Positions 33,878-46,385 of a stretch of DNA of 64,000 nucleotides are shown here, one piece after another. The number at the start of each line of letters is the position of its first letter. Position 1 is the first letter of the stretch. Source of the DNA: Eucommia ulmoides (Eukaryota; Streptophyta; Magnoliopsida; Garryales; Eucommiaceae). The position numbers were made by a program, and so were the translations under genes. The notes under the pieces are model-generated. The model searched no databases. It saw only the letters and a list, made by a program, of their open reading frames with translations, and had not been told where the DNA came from. The stretch is from the NCBI GenBank assembly GCA_016647705.1, contig CM028326.1, positions 20,034,401-20,098,400 on the forward strand. Direction: 5' to 3'.

Positions 33878-36800
33878 CCAAACTCATGGCTCTAAACCAA
33901 GGGTCGATGCCAGTACCCATCGACGATCCCTGGGGGAAGAAGTTTGGTCCCGAACCACATGAAGAACTAGTGGAGGTTCCCATACACCCAACAATCAAAG
34001 AACGAACTCTAAGGATCGGAGCCAGTCTCGTATCCTATCAGAGAACTGAACTTATCCAACTACTTCAAAGAAATTACGATGTCTTTGCATTGTCCCATGA
34101 CGAGCTGTCGAGGATCGATCCGAGTGTGGCAATGCACCGACTTCACGCTGACCCACACCATCTTCCTGTGAGGCAAAAGCGACGAAAATTTCATCCGGAG
34201 CGCCAAAAGATAATCGAAGTGGAAATGGACAAACTGATCAAGTCCAACATCGTCGAAGAAGTCAAATTCCCCAACTGGCTAGCAAATGTGCTCCTGGCCC
34301 CCAAGGACGGAAATAAGTGGTGCCTCTGTATTGATTTTAAAGATCTGAAAAGGCATGCCCGAAGGACTTCTTCCTCTACCCAGAATTGGCATCATCATAG
34401 ACACCGCAGTAGGGTATGAGTGCCTAAGTTTCCTAGACGCTTATGTCGGGTAAAACCAAATCCCTATGTTTTCCCCCGACATAGCAAAACATCATTCATC
34501 ACAGACAAAGGTACATACTGTAACAAGATCATGCCATTTTGTTTGCGCCACGCCGGAGCAACTTATCAACGACTAGTGAACAAAATGTTCAAAGAGGAGA
34601 TCAGGCGGACAATGAAGGTTTACATCAACAACATATTGGTCAAGAGCTCAAGGACCCCTGACTACACCCAACATCTCCACAACTGCTTCGAAAAGCTTAG
34701 GGCTCATCGCATGAAGCTTAACCCTAACAAATGCATTTTTGGAGTTTCTGCGAAAAAGTTCCTAGGGTATATGGTCTTCCAACGTGGCATCGATGCTAAC
34801 CCTGATCAAATACCTGCGATCCTCGAGATGACCTCTCCTCAGAATAAGAAGGAAGTACAGATGCTGACAGGAAGGCTCGCTGCCCTCAATCGCTTCATAT
34901 CGCGAGCGTCGGGGAAATGTTTGTCTTTCTTCAAGGTGCTAAGAGGCAACAGCAACTTTGGATAAACGAAAGAATACGAATCATCTTTCCAAGAGCTCAA
35001 AACTTATCTTTCCTCTACTCCCCTGCTCAGCACCCCAAAGGCGGGAAAAACTCTGTACTTATATATTGCCGCCTCTACAATGGCAATTAGTGTGGCTCTT
35101 GTACGAGAAGACACCGGTGTTCAGCACCCCGACTTTTACTCTAGTAGGGTCCTCTCGGCTACCGAGACCAAATACACCAAATTTAAAAATTTGGATTACG
35201 CCGTGCTGGTGGCTTCCCGGAAGCTGAAACAATACTTCGAAGCCCACGTGATCGTCATCCTAACTGACCAGCCGATAAGGCAAATTCTACATTCACTAGA
35301 TGTCTCGGGACGATTAATGAAGTACAGCCTCGAGCTGGGTTAGCTTCACATTGAATACCGCCCTAGGACAGCCATTAAAGGCTAAGTCCTGGCAGAATTC
35401 ATCGTCGAGCTCACATTCCCTGAAGACCCAAAGCCACCTGCCATCGACACGGAAGCTAAAACCATGGAAATGAAGAGAGTGCTAGGGAACTCAAATCCAT
35501 ATTCTAATTCAACAACGTGGAGGCTGTTCACCGACGGATCATCCAACACCAACGGTTGTGGGCTGGGAATGGTACTCATTGCCCTAGATAACAAAGAGAT
35601 CGAATACGCCCTGACACTGGGGTTCAGAGCAACTAACAACGAGATTGAATATGAGGCTCTGCTAGCCGAACTTCGCCTAGCCCGAGAATTTAATGTGAAA
35701 ATATTGGCCGTCTTCTACGACTCTCAGCTAGTCGTCAACCAAGTCAACGGAGATTATTTAGCGAAGGATCCTAGTATGACTGCATATCTTGAAAGGGTCA
35801 AGGCCTAGGTGGAGAAATTTGAAAAAATCCATGTACCCCAAATACCCCGAGAATAGAACCATTGATGCCTTGGCAAACCTTACCTCGGCAGTAGCACTGA
35901 CTCTGAAGTGAAACGTGCCCATTGAGTACTTGGATGCCCCGAGCACGGCAATATCTGACCATATGGTGCCAATCTGTGAGCTCAGCGACCATCCCACTTA
36001 GATGAAGCCAATACAAAAAAACTTGGAAGACGGAACGCTACCCGACGACCACAACGAGGTAAGGAGGATGCAATACAAGTCTGCCAGGTACTGCATCATG
36101 GATGGTACCCTTTATCGATGTTTCTTCTCTGGCCCATATTCCCGATGCCCACGGCAGGAAGAGGTTGACTACGTCATGAGAAAGGATAAGGGGATATACG
36201 GCAATCACTCGGAGGGGCAGGTCTCTAGCTAAAAAACTACTCCGCCAAAGGTATTTTTGGCCCAAAATGCTAGAAGACGCGATTGAATTCTTAAAAAAAT
36301 ACGACAAGTGCCAACGCTTCGACCCCCACTCTCATTTACCCCCAATGACCATGGTACCAATAACGAGCCCATAGCCCTTCGCCTAGTGGGGAATACATCT
36401 GTTAGGCCCTTATCCTTAGGGCACAGGCCAGAAAAAGTTCTTAGTCGTCTCTATTGATTACTTCACCAAGTAGGTTGAGGCCAAACCCCTAGCGGGTATC
36501 ACCAAAGAAAAAATCCAATACTTCGTGTGGAAATCAAAGGTGTGCCGATTTGGGATCCCAAAGGCAATCGTATCTGATAATGGTACTCAATTCGACAACG
36601 ATTTATTTACTTCTTTTTTCTTCGGCCTGGGTATCCGAACTCACTTCGCATCACCAAGTCACCCACAGGCTAATGGCCAAGTCGAGGTCACGAACTGAAT
36701 AATCCTGTACGATTTGAAGACCAGGCTCGACAAGGCCAAGGAAAGGTGGGTGGAGGACCTTTACCCTGTTCTTTGGGCGTATCACAGCACTTCTCGAACC

Positions 36801-37256
36801 CCGATGGAAAAGACACCGTACGCAATGACATTCGGATCTGAGTCCGTGATTCCTGCGCAGATCGGATTGCCAATAATTCGAACGTCGATCAGGGGTCAGG
36901 ACCCACAAACGAATGATGTCATGCTAGCTCTCAACCTGGACCTTCTAGAAAAATGACGAGAGAACGCTCGAATACGCCAAGAGGCTTACCAACAACGGGC
37001 AACTCGATACTAGAATAGAAAGGTGCGCCCACGCCATTTTGAAGTCGGAGACCTCATCCTCAGGAAGGTTACCATAGCAACTAAAGAGAAAAATGCAGGG
37101 AAGTTGGCCCCTAGCTGGAAGGGACCTTATTGCGTAGTTAGAATTGCAAAACCGAACACATATGAGCTCGAGACCGAGGAAGGCGTTCCACTACGACACC
37201 CGTGGAATACCGACTATCTCAAGCAGTACCACTGTAGGACTGAGGTCATTTTGTAA
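33878..37256 (+). pseudogene. pol region: RT, two RNase H domains, integrase (fossil)
   Basis: RT-type text begins near 33930 (PIDDPWGKKF, then NWLANVLLAPKD and LCIDFKDL at about 34270-34350; CLRHAGATYQRLVNKMF and VYINNILVKSS at about 34540-34650). A first RNase H follows (YSSRVLSATETKYTKFK at about 35130-35190). A second, archaeal-type RNase H carries LFTDGSSNTNGCGLG and ATNNEIEYEALLAELRLA, then YDSQLVVNQVNGDY (35520-35760); this extra domain is diagnostic of the Tat lineage. Integrase words include NGTQFDNDLF and HPQANGQVEV (about 36580-36690), and a C-terminal LILRKVTIATKEKNAGKLAP. It is broken by several interruptions. Confidence 0.9.
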
Positions 37257-38100
37257 ACATTTTATTTTCGTGCCAAGTGTAATGTATTTTGATATCAATG
37301 TAATGGCTTTTCAAGAAATAATATGCTACCAAAGCAATACTCCGGAACACCTAGGTACATCGCGGACTGACCCGACGAGCCACATAATAGTCAATATCAC
37401 AAGCAGTCAAACTACTTCCACTACAAGCTGGAGGCAGGGTGAATACAACTTGGGCAGATCTTGACCAAAAGGATTTCAAAACCAAAATACTCAAGTATAA
37501 ATTTTTGGCCAAGCTACACCCTCGGAACAACCTTGAATTTGGACATCTACTAAAAGAATGCCGAGTTAAGATATACGAGGGCTTAGTACGGGTGCTAAAT
37601 TTTAGAAGATTGAAAGTTTAAAGTCTACAACTCTATCCCGAGCACATTAATAAGGTTTATACCCATTTATACAGTCTTGGGCTGAATACCGAAACAAATC
37701 ACCTACTATATCCTAAAAGAAAATAAAAGAACGAGAAAGAATTTGGGACAAGTAATTGCTCAAAAATTCTCCTGTGTATTATATTTAAGAAAAAAGTGAG
37801 GGCTTACATCGGTGGGGTTCATGCCCATATACACAGTCATAACAATATATATATATATATATATATATAAACAAGCAAAAAGTTCTAAGTCTTCAAAAAT
37901 AGTTGGGTCGGGGGACCTATTCTTCTCTAAACACACCTTCGACGTCCACAACGTCAACGGTGGTGTCCTCATCCCCCTCGTCCTCCTCATCGCCGGCTCC
38001 TTTAGCCCCTGTCTCATGAGTTTGCTCCTAAGAGGCCCCTTTAGCCGCCCGCTCCACTGCCAGCTCTCCTTGTTGTGGAAATTCTATCCCAATGCCTGAG
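37257..38100. other. Region between pol and the antisense ORF
   Basis: No coding sequence recognised. It contains a TA microsatellite (37846-37869). It probably holds 3' untranslated DNA of the pol transcript. Confidence 0.5.
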
Positions 38101-39741
38101 CAGTCGAATTCTGGGTAATAGCTCTAAAGAAAACGGATTGTGGCCTTATGACCGTCATCCATGTACTCCGCAGCCAGCTCGTATTTTATGTTCTCAAACT
38201 CTCTGCTTGATTTGTAATCCTCGACGGCCTTCTTTTCGGCTCTCCAGATTGCCTTCCCTCTCAGCCACTTTTCTTTCTTCAGCCTCTTCTCTAGCTCATC
38301 CACCTTCTTCTCCAAGTCGACCTCTTGTCTTTCAAAATCATCCCGTTCTTTGGTAACAAGGACGTGCCTGGCCTAAAGGCTGTGATGGGCTTGGGTGGCG
38401 AGCTAGAGGTCATCATTTAGTCTGTTTGCCCTCGTCTCTGTCGTATTCTTTTCCGACTTGAGCATTGACTCCTTCATCGTACTCTCAGAGATCCGATCAA
38501 AAACTACCGACATCCGGAGCATACACTGCATAAGATGGAAAATTTGTTACACTTGGAAAAAATTAATTAACGAAAGCAAAATGGAAACTTGAGCTAATGG
38601 GGTTCTTACCGAGATCTAGTCACAGATAGCCTGACGCGTGAAGTTGTCGGTGCTCTCCTCTTCCATCAAGTTTTTGTCATTGGGAAGGGTGATGCAGCGG
38701 AGATAGTCGGGCATCACCTCTGGGCTCCTTAGCAAAGCACGGTTGGCCGGGAGCCCACTGTTCGGGATCCGAAAGAAGAAGCCATCAACCGTCAGCTCGG
38801 AAGAGGCCCCATCCAGGAACTTAGCCCTCTTCGAGGACTTGTGCATATTTTGCCTACCCTTGCGAGCCTTCATTTTCCCTTTGTCGGAAGCACGGGGTGA
38901 TGAGTCACCGCTAAGAGTGTGCGCGGACTGGAGAGAACCCGACTTTGACTGTGGGGTGTCTCTAATCACGACCCTAGAAAGAGCGAAAGAGCGGCTCCAG
39001 GCTGGCGTTGGAGGAAGCTGAGATGTTTGGGCGACCTGGGATCCGCCAATATGCTCTGAACCAGTAGTCTTTGCTGCCTTAGCAACCTCTCTGGCTTTCT
39101 TTTCCAAGAGCTTCTGAACCGCTATTGCGTTATCCATAGCTGCAATATTCAACAAGATATTTAGAAATTCTTCTGTCCAGGCTGGCAGCATCCAATTCTA
39201 CACAAGAATATCTGCGCGAATCGAGCATAACACGCATAAAATTTCCAAGTATGACGGATTGACAAAGCATAAATTTCTTACTGTTGTCTGAATCGAAAAG
39301 GAAGTCAGGTACGAGCGGGGCGTCCGGTGGTAAGTACCAGTAGACTTTGAAGAGATGAGAATCGAGCAGGGTGTTCACGTCCCTGAAAATCATCTTCAGA
39401 ACCTTCTCCCTCTGCTCGGCAATCTCTTTGCTTAGTCCCGGCCTCTTCTTCTTGGGTACTTCTTTAACTACCCAAAATTACGAAGGAAGGATTATTAGTG
39501 CAAAGGTGAAAAAAAAAATCAGAAAGCAAAAATCCCCCCAAAGGACCACAATATTACCGATTTTTCCCCATTCCATCTGGCTGGGGTACTTTTCTTCTTC
39601 TTCTAGGCCGGATTTCCAATCGCTCCCTCCGAGATAGAAGAACTGGGGCTTCCAGTTGTGAATGGAATTATCACACCCCCACCCTGGGCCCCTACTGCCC
39701 AAGGTCGGGTATGACGTCCCCTTGACCTAACCTGACCAAAC

Positions 39742-39789
<48 letters not shown>

Positions 39790-42700
39790 TATTTATTTAT
39801 ACACACGTGTACCACTGCCAATTTTGTTTTTCTCCAAAAATATATATATTTACACATTTCAAAAATTTGGGAATACCTCGGTCCCAATAGTTACAACAAA
39901 AATCACAGAAAGGTTGAACTTCCCACGGTTCGCATCCGACCGGCCCACCTCCAAAATGACATTACCTCCGGACTCTACCTAATGCCAGTAGTGGACCCAT
40001 TCCTAGCTGCGGCACCTAAAACCAAATATTTTATCGGTGTACTGTTTTTTTAATACAAAAACATTTTATGGATCAAGCATAATTATTAAACACCCCGTTT
40101 CAAAATATAATATCATATAACCGCATACCATACTGGAATCGATTTCCACTGTCATCAATGCAATAAAATAATATATTTAAATCAACCAATCCAGGTAGTT
40201 CATCGTATAGTAAAATACCGCACACATCATTTCCTACTAGCCATAGGATCGTTTCACCTCACGTCGGGAATTACGATGGTACCGTAACCTGTACAATTGT
40301 GCCATCTCACTTGACTATCAGTGCAAGGGCCATTTAATATCCCCAATGGTAAGGGTACCACCCGCATGATTTGCACTCCTGACAGGTCAATCAAGCACTC
40401 GCAGGACTAATCCTCCTAACAGGTCAAAATAATCGATCACCTACATGACTAATCCTCCTGACAGGTCATAATATAATCAACCACCTGCAGGACTAGCACT
40501 CCTAACAGGTCATAATATATCACAACATAACCAACCACCTGCAGGACGTGCCCTCCTAACAGGTCAATACCATCACGCAGGACATGCCCTCCTGATGGAA
40601 TCAAACTATGGCATAATCGAACAAAAATTACTTTCCACATTTAAAATCTACTTGATCCACATAAGTCATAAAGTCGTCTAATTTTAATAAACATTTTTTT
40701 TCCACAATTTATACAAAAATATAATTTGTAAATTTACATAGAAGATAGTACACTCACCTCGATTTTCACACTGCAAAAAAAAATACGTTTGTCAAAACTA
40801 CCGGGACGCTAGCGCTTGTGAACCTAACAGCGATAGGGCCTAAATTAACATTTTATTTAAAATAACCCAAATATGAAATGCGTGGCTCTAAAATGCAAAA
40901 TTTCCTATTCCCCAAATTTAATTATGCAAAATTATTATTTACCCCAATTCACTATATTAATATTCACTGTATAACATTATTAAAATTAACGGTTGCAATC
41001 ATTATTATCGTCACAATTACGAAAATGTAATGCTAATAATTTGATTTGAAAAAAATATTAATCGACGGAATCGTTACCTGTTCCGAATCCTCTGCCGGCC
41101 GAGAGGTTAGTGTTTGGTTTTTGTTTTTATTACTTTTTTTTTTTTTTTTTTGCTGGGTTTCAGTCGACCACACACACACCGGCCGATCAATACACACACA
41201 CCCCACTGGCGACCAAACAACCGAACACACAGACACACAACTAATGACTGAACGACACATACACACACACAAAAAAAATATACCAACAATCAACACACAC
41301 GCAGTCGAACAACACACACACTCACAATCGGCTGATCAACACACACCCAAACAGCGGCGACTGAACACACACACACAGCCGACAACCAAACAACCCACAT
41401 ACACACACTCGTCTAAACACACACACACACAGAGTCACAGATCTCACACACACAAACACCGCCTCGTTTGCACGACTGGACACACACACACATATATACA
41501 GTCGGCCCACGACCGACGGCCGACCACGCTCACACACACGAAATTGACAACAACACACACACACACAATCGTCAATGACACCCACACACCACCAGACGAA
41601 CAGCGACACACACACACACACACACCGCTGGTTGAAATTCAACGATCACACACACATACACGCCAAAACACACACACACCCATGCCGACTGCACACCGCT
41701 GATCAAGCAAACCCACAACGCCTACCGAATGGACACACCGCTGACCCACTTCTCTCTTTTTCTATTTTTTTTCCTTCTTTTTAGGTTGTTTGCAATGTGT
41801 ACATATATATATATATATATATATGAGGTCATGTCCTTCTTAATGAAGAAAATGATCTCACCCCCCACTACTTGATTTACTTATTTATTATTTTTATTAT
41901 ACTAATTCTCCTCAATTATCTTTAAGTTATTTGTTAAACCCAAAATCTAAAATTAATATTTTTAAAATTGCTAATTAACCACTAAAATTTTTAAAATAAG
42001 TATGATTTAACACAATTTATCCCGTTATTTTCTAAATATTCTAGAATGCAATTAAAATTATGCATATGTAAAAATTAGGGTCTTACAGGAAGAATCCAGG
42101 TCCTTCAAGAAAGTTGACCTGGATGAAATGTAACACCACCCATTGCCTCGGGGAATTGGCTTGGGAAAAAATAGAGCCTTGAAGAGCTCAACGCTCAGCT
42201 CGAGTCCCTCGACCCAGAAGATAATGTACGATACCACCAGGGCCCTTATACCATTCGGAACAATTTGTGATAGACACAAATGGTACTCCGCACAGAGGGC
42301 CCGAATCTACCAGTGGAGAGAGAATCGAAGACCCACCTCTAACTGTAGTTTGTAGACGGTAATAAAACCAGCCGATGGCAGGCAGGCCCGATTGTCAAGC
42401 TCGGGAACAATAGTCCTGACCCCTTCCAGGAAGAAGTATTCACTCTGGCATCGGAGGACGAACTCTTCTGTCATATTCATTTTCGTGTTCCACACCGGGC
42501 TCAAGATCGAGATTTTTATGTGGAGTTTTTCTGGCTCAACGTTATGCACCTCATTTTCACGAAGTAGCTTGGGTATAGAAACGTCGGTGGGGATCTCCAC
42601 CACGGTAATGGTTTAGGAGAGGGACCGCGACTCCAGCATCATGTGATGTAGATACCCCACTGCTCTCGTTGGCATGGCTCACCGCAACCACATGGTCGAT

Positions 42701-42817
42701 TAGGAAGGAATGGATCGCACCGCTCGTTTTATGGATCCTGGCTATGGCAGTCGATGAGGCGTCTCTAGAGCAAGACAGAGCTCCATCCTGAATGAGAGGA
42801 AACTGGCGGACAACCAT
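38100..42817 (-). pseudogene. Antisense additional ORF of the Tat element, split by a solo LTR (fossil)
   Basis: Minus-strand coding-like segments lie at 38124-39660 and 42088-42817, either side of the nested LTR. The upstream part includes GIRALVVSYIIFWVEGLELS and FFPKPIPRGNGWCYISSR, and the part just beyond the LTR has NWKPQFFYLGG. This resembles the Pfam 'putative gypsy-type transposon' family (PF04195, Transposase_28). Further along come a basic linker (38850-38890) and a charged coiled-coil-like stretch (KKVDELEKRLKKEKW at about 38260-38315). Antisense additional ORFs downstream of pol are known from Tat-lineage relatives such as Grande and Retand. It is broken; the function is unknown. 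Confidence 0.75.
39669..42087. mobile_element. Solo LTR, family A copy 3, nested in the Tat element
   Basis: 2419 bp, TATCACACCCCC to GGGTCTTACA, inserted in the antisense ORF. Flanks are GGAAT (39664-39668) and GGAAG (42088-42092), a 5-bp duplication with one difference. It contains a TA microsatellite (39746-39785), ~53-bp tandem units around CAGGACTAATCCTCCTAACAG (40375-40610), written here as a consensus-like word, and a long CA-rich tract (41160-41690). It has no internal genes. Confidence 0.87.
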
Positions 42818-43157
42818 TCTAAGGAGTCAGACCCTGAGTTGGAGATCGAACTAGAAGACAAAAAAGAAGAGGACACCGACATTTTGTTCGAACAAAGGAG
42901 AAAAAATGTACCAATGCCAAGAATCAAGGAAGAGCTCTGGAAATTTTGCAAGTGTCAAATAAACACAGGGGCCCCCATTTATAAAAAGAAGATTTGCCCA
43001 GACAAAAGGTCGCCCAGGACAATGGTTGTGGATACATCGATTAAAGTACCTACAACCACGTCGCGCCAATCCAACGGTTGTGATGTAGGCTTCCCATGCA
43101 AGCCACAATAGGGAGGCACGTTGTGCCCTTGTTCCATGTGTGAAGCAAAGAGCTTCA

Positions 43158-43168
43158 AAATTTCCACC

Positions 43169-43210
<42 letters not shown>

Positions 43211-46060
43211 AGAAGTTCAAGTCAGAAGAAATGTCAAAGCTGATGAGCCTGCGTACTCCCAGCTCAGACAAAATCAAAAAGGGGGAGGCTCAAACTTTTC
43301 ACCTTTCAAAAAAGTTCAAGGCAGAAGAAATGTCCGAGCTAACGAGCCTACGTACTCCCAGCTCGGACAAGATCAAAAAGAAAGAGGCTCAAACTTTCCA
43401 CCCTGCAAAAAAGTTCAAGGCAGAAGAAATATCCAAGCTGACGAGCCTACGTACTCCCAGCGCAGACAAGATCAAAAAGGGGGAGGCTCAAACTTTTCAC
43501 CCTTCAAAAAAGTTCAAGTCAGAAGAAATGTCCAAACTGACGAGCCTACATAGTCCTAGTTCGAACAAGATCAAAAAGGGAGAGGCTCAAACTTTCCACC
43601 CTTCAGAAAAGTTCAAGTCAAAAGAAATGTTGGAGCTAACAAGCCTACATACTCCCAGCTCGGACAAGATTAAAAAGGGGGAGGCTCAAACTTATACCCT
43701 TCAAAAAAGTTCAAGGCAGAAGAAATGTCCGAACTGACGAGCCTACGTACTCTCAACGCAGACAAGATCAAAAAGAAGGAGGCTCAAACTTTCCACCCTT
43801 CAAAAAAGACCAAGGCAAAGGAAATGTCCGAGCTGACGAACCTACATACTCCTAGCTCGGATGAAATCAAAAAAATAGAGGTTCAAACTTTCTACCCTTC
43901 AAAAAAGTTCAAAGCAGAAGAAATGTCCGAGCTGATGAGCCTACGTACTCCCAGCTCAGACAAATCAAAAAAAGGGAGGCTCAAACTTTCTACCCTTCAA
44001 AAAAGGTCAAGACAGAAGAAATGTTTGAACTGACAAGCCTATATACTCCCAGCTCGAACAAGATCAAAAAAGGGAGAGGCTCCAACTTTCCACCCTTCAA
44101 AGAAGACCAAGGCAAAGGAAATGTCCGAATTGACGAGCCTACGTACTCCCAGCTCGGACATTATCAAAAATAGGGGAGGCTCAAACTTTCCACCCTTCAA
44201 AAAAGTTGAAGTCAGAGGAAATGTCTGAGCTGACAAGCCTACGTACTCCCAGCTCAGTCAAGATCAAAAAGGGGGAGACACAAACTTTCCACCCTTCGAA
44301 CAAGTTCAAGGCAGAAGAAATGTCCAAGCTGACGAGCCTACGTACTCCCAGCTCGGACAAGTTCAAAAAGGGTGGAGGCTCAAACTTTCCAACCTTTCAA
44401 AAAAAGTTCAAGTCAAAAAAATGTCCGAGCTAACGAGCCTACGTACACCCAGCTCAGACAAGATTAAAAAGAGGGAGGCTCAAACTTTCCACCCTTCCAA
44501 AAAGTTCAAGGTAGAAGAAATGTCCGAGCTGACGAGCCTACGTACTCCTAGCTTGGACAAGATCAAAAAGGGGAGGCTCAAACTTTCCACCCTTCAAAAA
44601 AGACCAAGGCAAAGGAAATGTCTGAGCTGACGAGCCTACATACTCCCAGCTCAGATAAAATCAAAAAAGTGGAGGCTCAAACTTTCTACTCTTCAAAAAA
44701 GTTTAAGGCTAAATAAATGTCTGAGCTGACAAACCTACATACTCCCAACTCGGACAAGATCAAAAAGGGGGAGGCTCAAACTTTCCACCCTTCAAAAAAT
44801 GTCAAGGCAGAAGAAATGTCCGAGCTAACGAGCCTACATACTCCTAGCTCGAACAAGATCAAAAAGGGGGGAGGCTCCAACTTTCCACCATTCAAAGAAG
44901 ACCAAGGCAAAGGAAATGTCCGAATTGACAAGCCTACGTACTCCCAGCTCAGACATTATCAAAAATAGGGGAGGCTCAAACTTTCCACCCTTCAAAAAAG
45001 TTGAAGTTAGAGGAAATGTCTGAGCTGACGAGCCTACGTACTCCCAGCTCGGTCAAGATCAAAAAGGGGGAGGCTCAAACTTTCCACCCTTCAAAAAAGT
45101 TCAAGGCTGAAGAAATGTCCGAGTTGACGAGCCTATGTACTCCCAGGTCTGACAAGATCAAAAAGGGGAAGGCTCAAACTTTCCACCCTTCAAAAACGCT
45201 CAAGGTAGAAGAAATGTGCAAGCTGACGAGCCTACGTACTCTCAGCTCGGACAAGATCAAATAAGGAGGAGGCTCAAACTTTTCACCCTTTAAAAAAGTT
45301 CAAGTTAGAGGAAATATCTGAGCTTACGAGCCTACGTACTCCCAGCTAGGACAAAATAAAAAAGGGGAGGCTCAAACTTTCCACCCTTCAAAAATTTTCA
45401 AGGCAGAAGAAATGTTCGTGCTAACGAGCCTACGTACTCCCAGCTCGGACAAGATCAAAAAGAGGGAGGCTCCAACTTTCCACCCTTCAAATAAGACCAA
45501 GGTAGAAGAAATGTCCGAGCTGACGAGTCTACGTACTCTCAGCTCTGACAAGATTAAAAAGCGGGGAGGCTCAAACTTTCCGCCCTTCAAAGAAGACCAA
45601 GGCAAAGGAAATGTCTAAGCTGAAAAGCCTACGTACTCCCAACTCGGACATTATCAAAAAAAGGGGAGGCTCAAACTTTCCACCCTTCAAAGAAGACCAA
45701 GGTAGAAGAAATGTTCGAGCTAACAAGCATACGTACTCCCAACTCGGACATAATCAAAAATTAGGGAGGCTCAAACTTTCCACTCTTCAAAAAAAAAAGT
45801 TCAAGGCAAAGGAAATGTACGAGCTGACGAGATTACGTACTCACAGCTCGGACAGTGTCAAAAGGGAAAGATTCAACCTTCAACCCTTGAAAAAGAAGAC
45901 CAAGGCAAATGAAATGTCCGAGCTGCCAAGCTGCTGTATTCTCAGCTCGGACATTGTCAAATGGGGAAGCTCAACTTTCAAACCCTTGAAAAATAAGGCT
46001 AATGCAAGGGATATGTCCAAGCTAACGATCTGCCGTACTTCTAGCTCAAAATACCCTACA
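43158..46060 (+). repeat. Tandem array of about 29 copies of a 99-bp unit
   Basis: Each unit contains GAAATGTCCGAGCTGACGAG, CGTACTCCCAGCTCGGACAA and AGGCTCAAACTTTCCACCC. The period is 98-100 bp, most often 99. Units remain similar for most of the array and decay after about 45800. At 99 bp the unit is 33 codons, so the + strand stays open over many units and reads as MSELTSLRTPSSDKIKK modules. An A run of about 38 (43171-43208) sits in the first unit where others have 5-6 A. The array lies between the antisense ORF and the 3' LTR, where Tat elements are known to carry variable tandem repeats. It is not a host gene. Confidence 0.95.
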
Positions 46061-46365
46061 CATGAAGCTTTTTCTGAAAGGCACAATTTGATGCGATCCG
46101 AAGGTGTGCCGAGCTACCGAACTCCAAACCCCTCAGCCCTAATTCCACTCATTTAAGATTTCTTGAAGTCATTTTTCGTCCCTATAGTCCTTTCATGTGC
46201 CCTCTCCGCCTTCCGATCCAGCTAAACTACTACAAACGGGTCACTCTCATCCGTTTTTTTATCCTATCGCAATATAAATCAAGCTTTGGGCCCTTAGAAG
46301 CGAATGCAAAGCCTCTATGGGTTTGCTTCTTGGAAATCTCGAGCCCGTTATGTTCCATTCTCGCC

Positions 46366-46385
46366 CTCGGGACTTGGGGGGCAAC
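46366..46385 (+). promoter_or_regulatory. Polypurine tract of the Tat element
   Basis: GGGACTTGGGGGGCAAC stands directly before the 3' LTR start at 46386, the expected place for plus-strand priming in LTR retrotransposons. Confidence 0.8.

Noticed and set aside
41046-41702. 218-codon Thr/His-rich ORF
   Set aside because: It is a translation of a CACACA-rich tract inside a solo LTR.
43231-45618. A series of Ser/Lys-rich + strand ORFs as a repetitive host protein gene
   Set aside because: They are readings of the 99-bp array inside an LTR element and shift frame between units; no start context or promoter supports a host gene.
43158-46060. CRISPR-like array
   Set aside because: Units are head-to-tail without unique spacers, 99 bp long, and the window is plant nuclear DNA.
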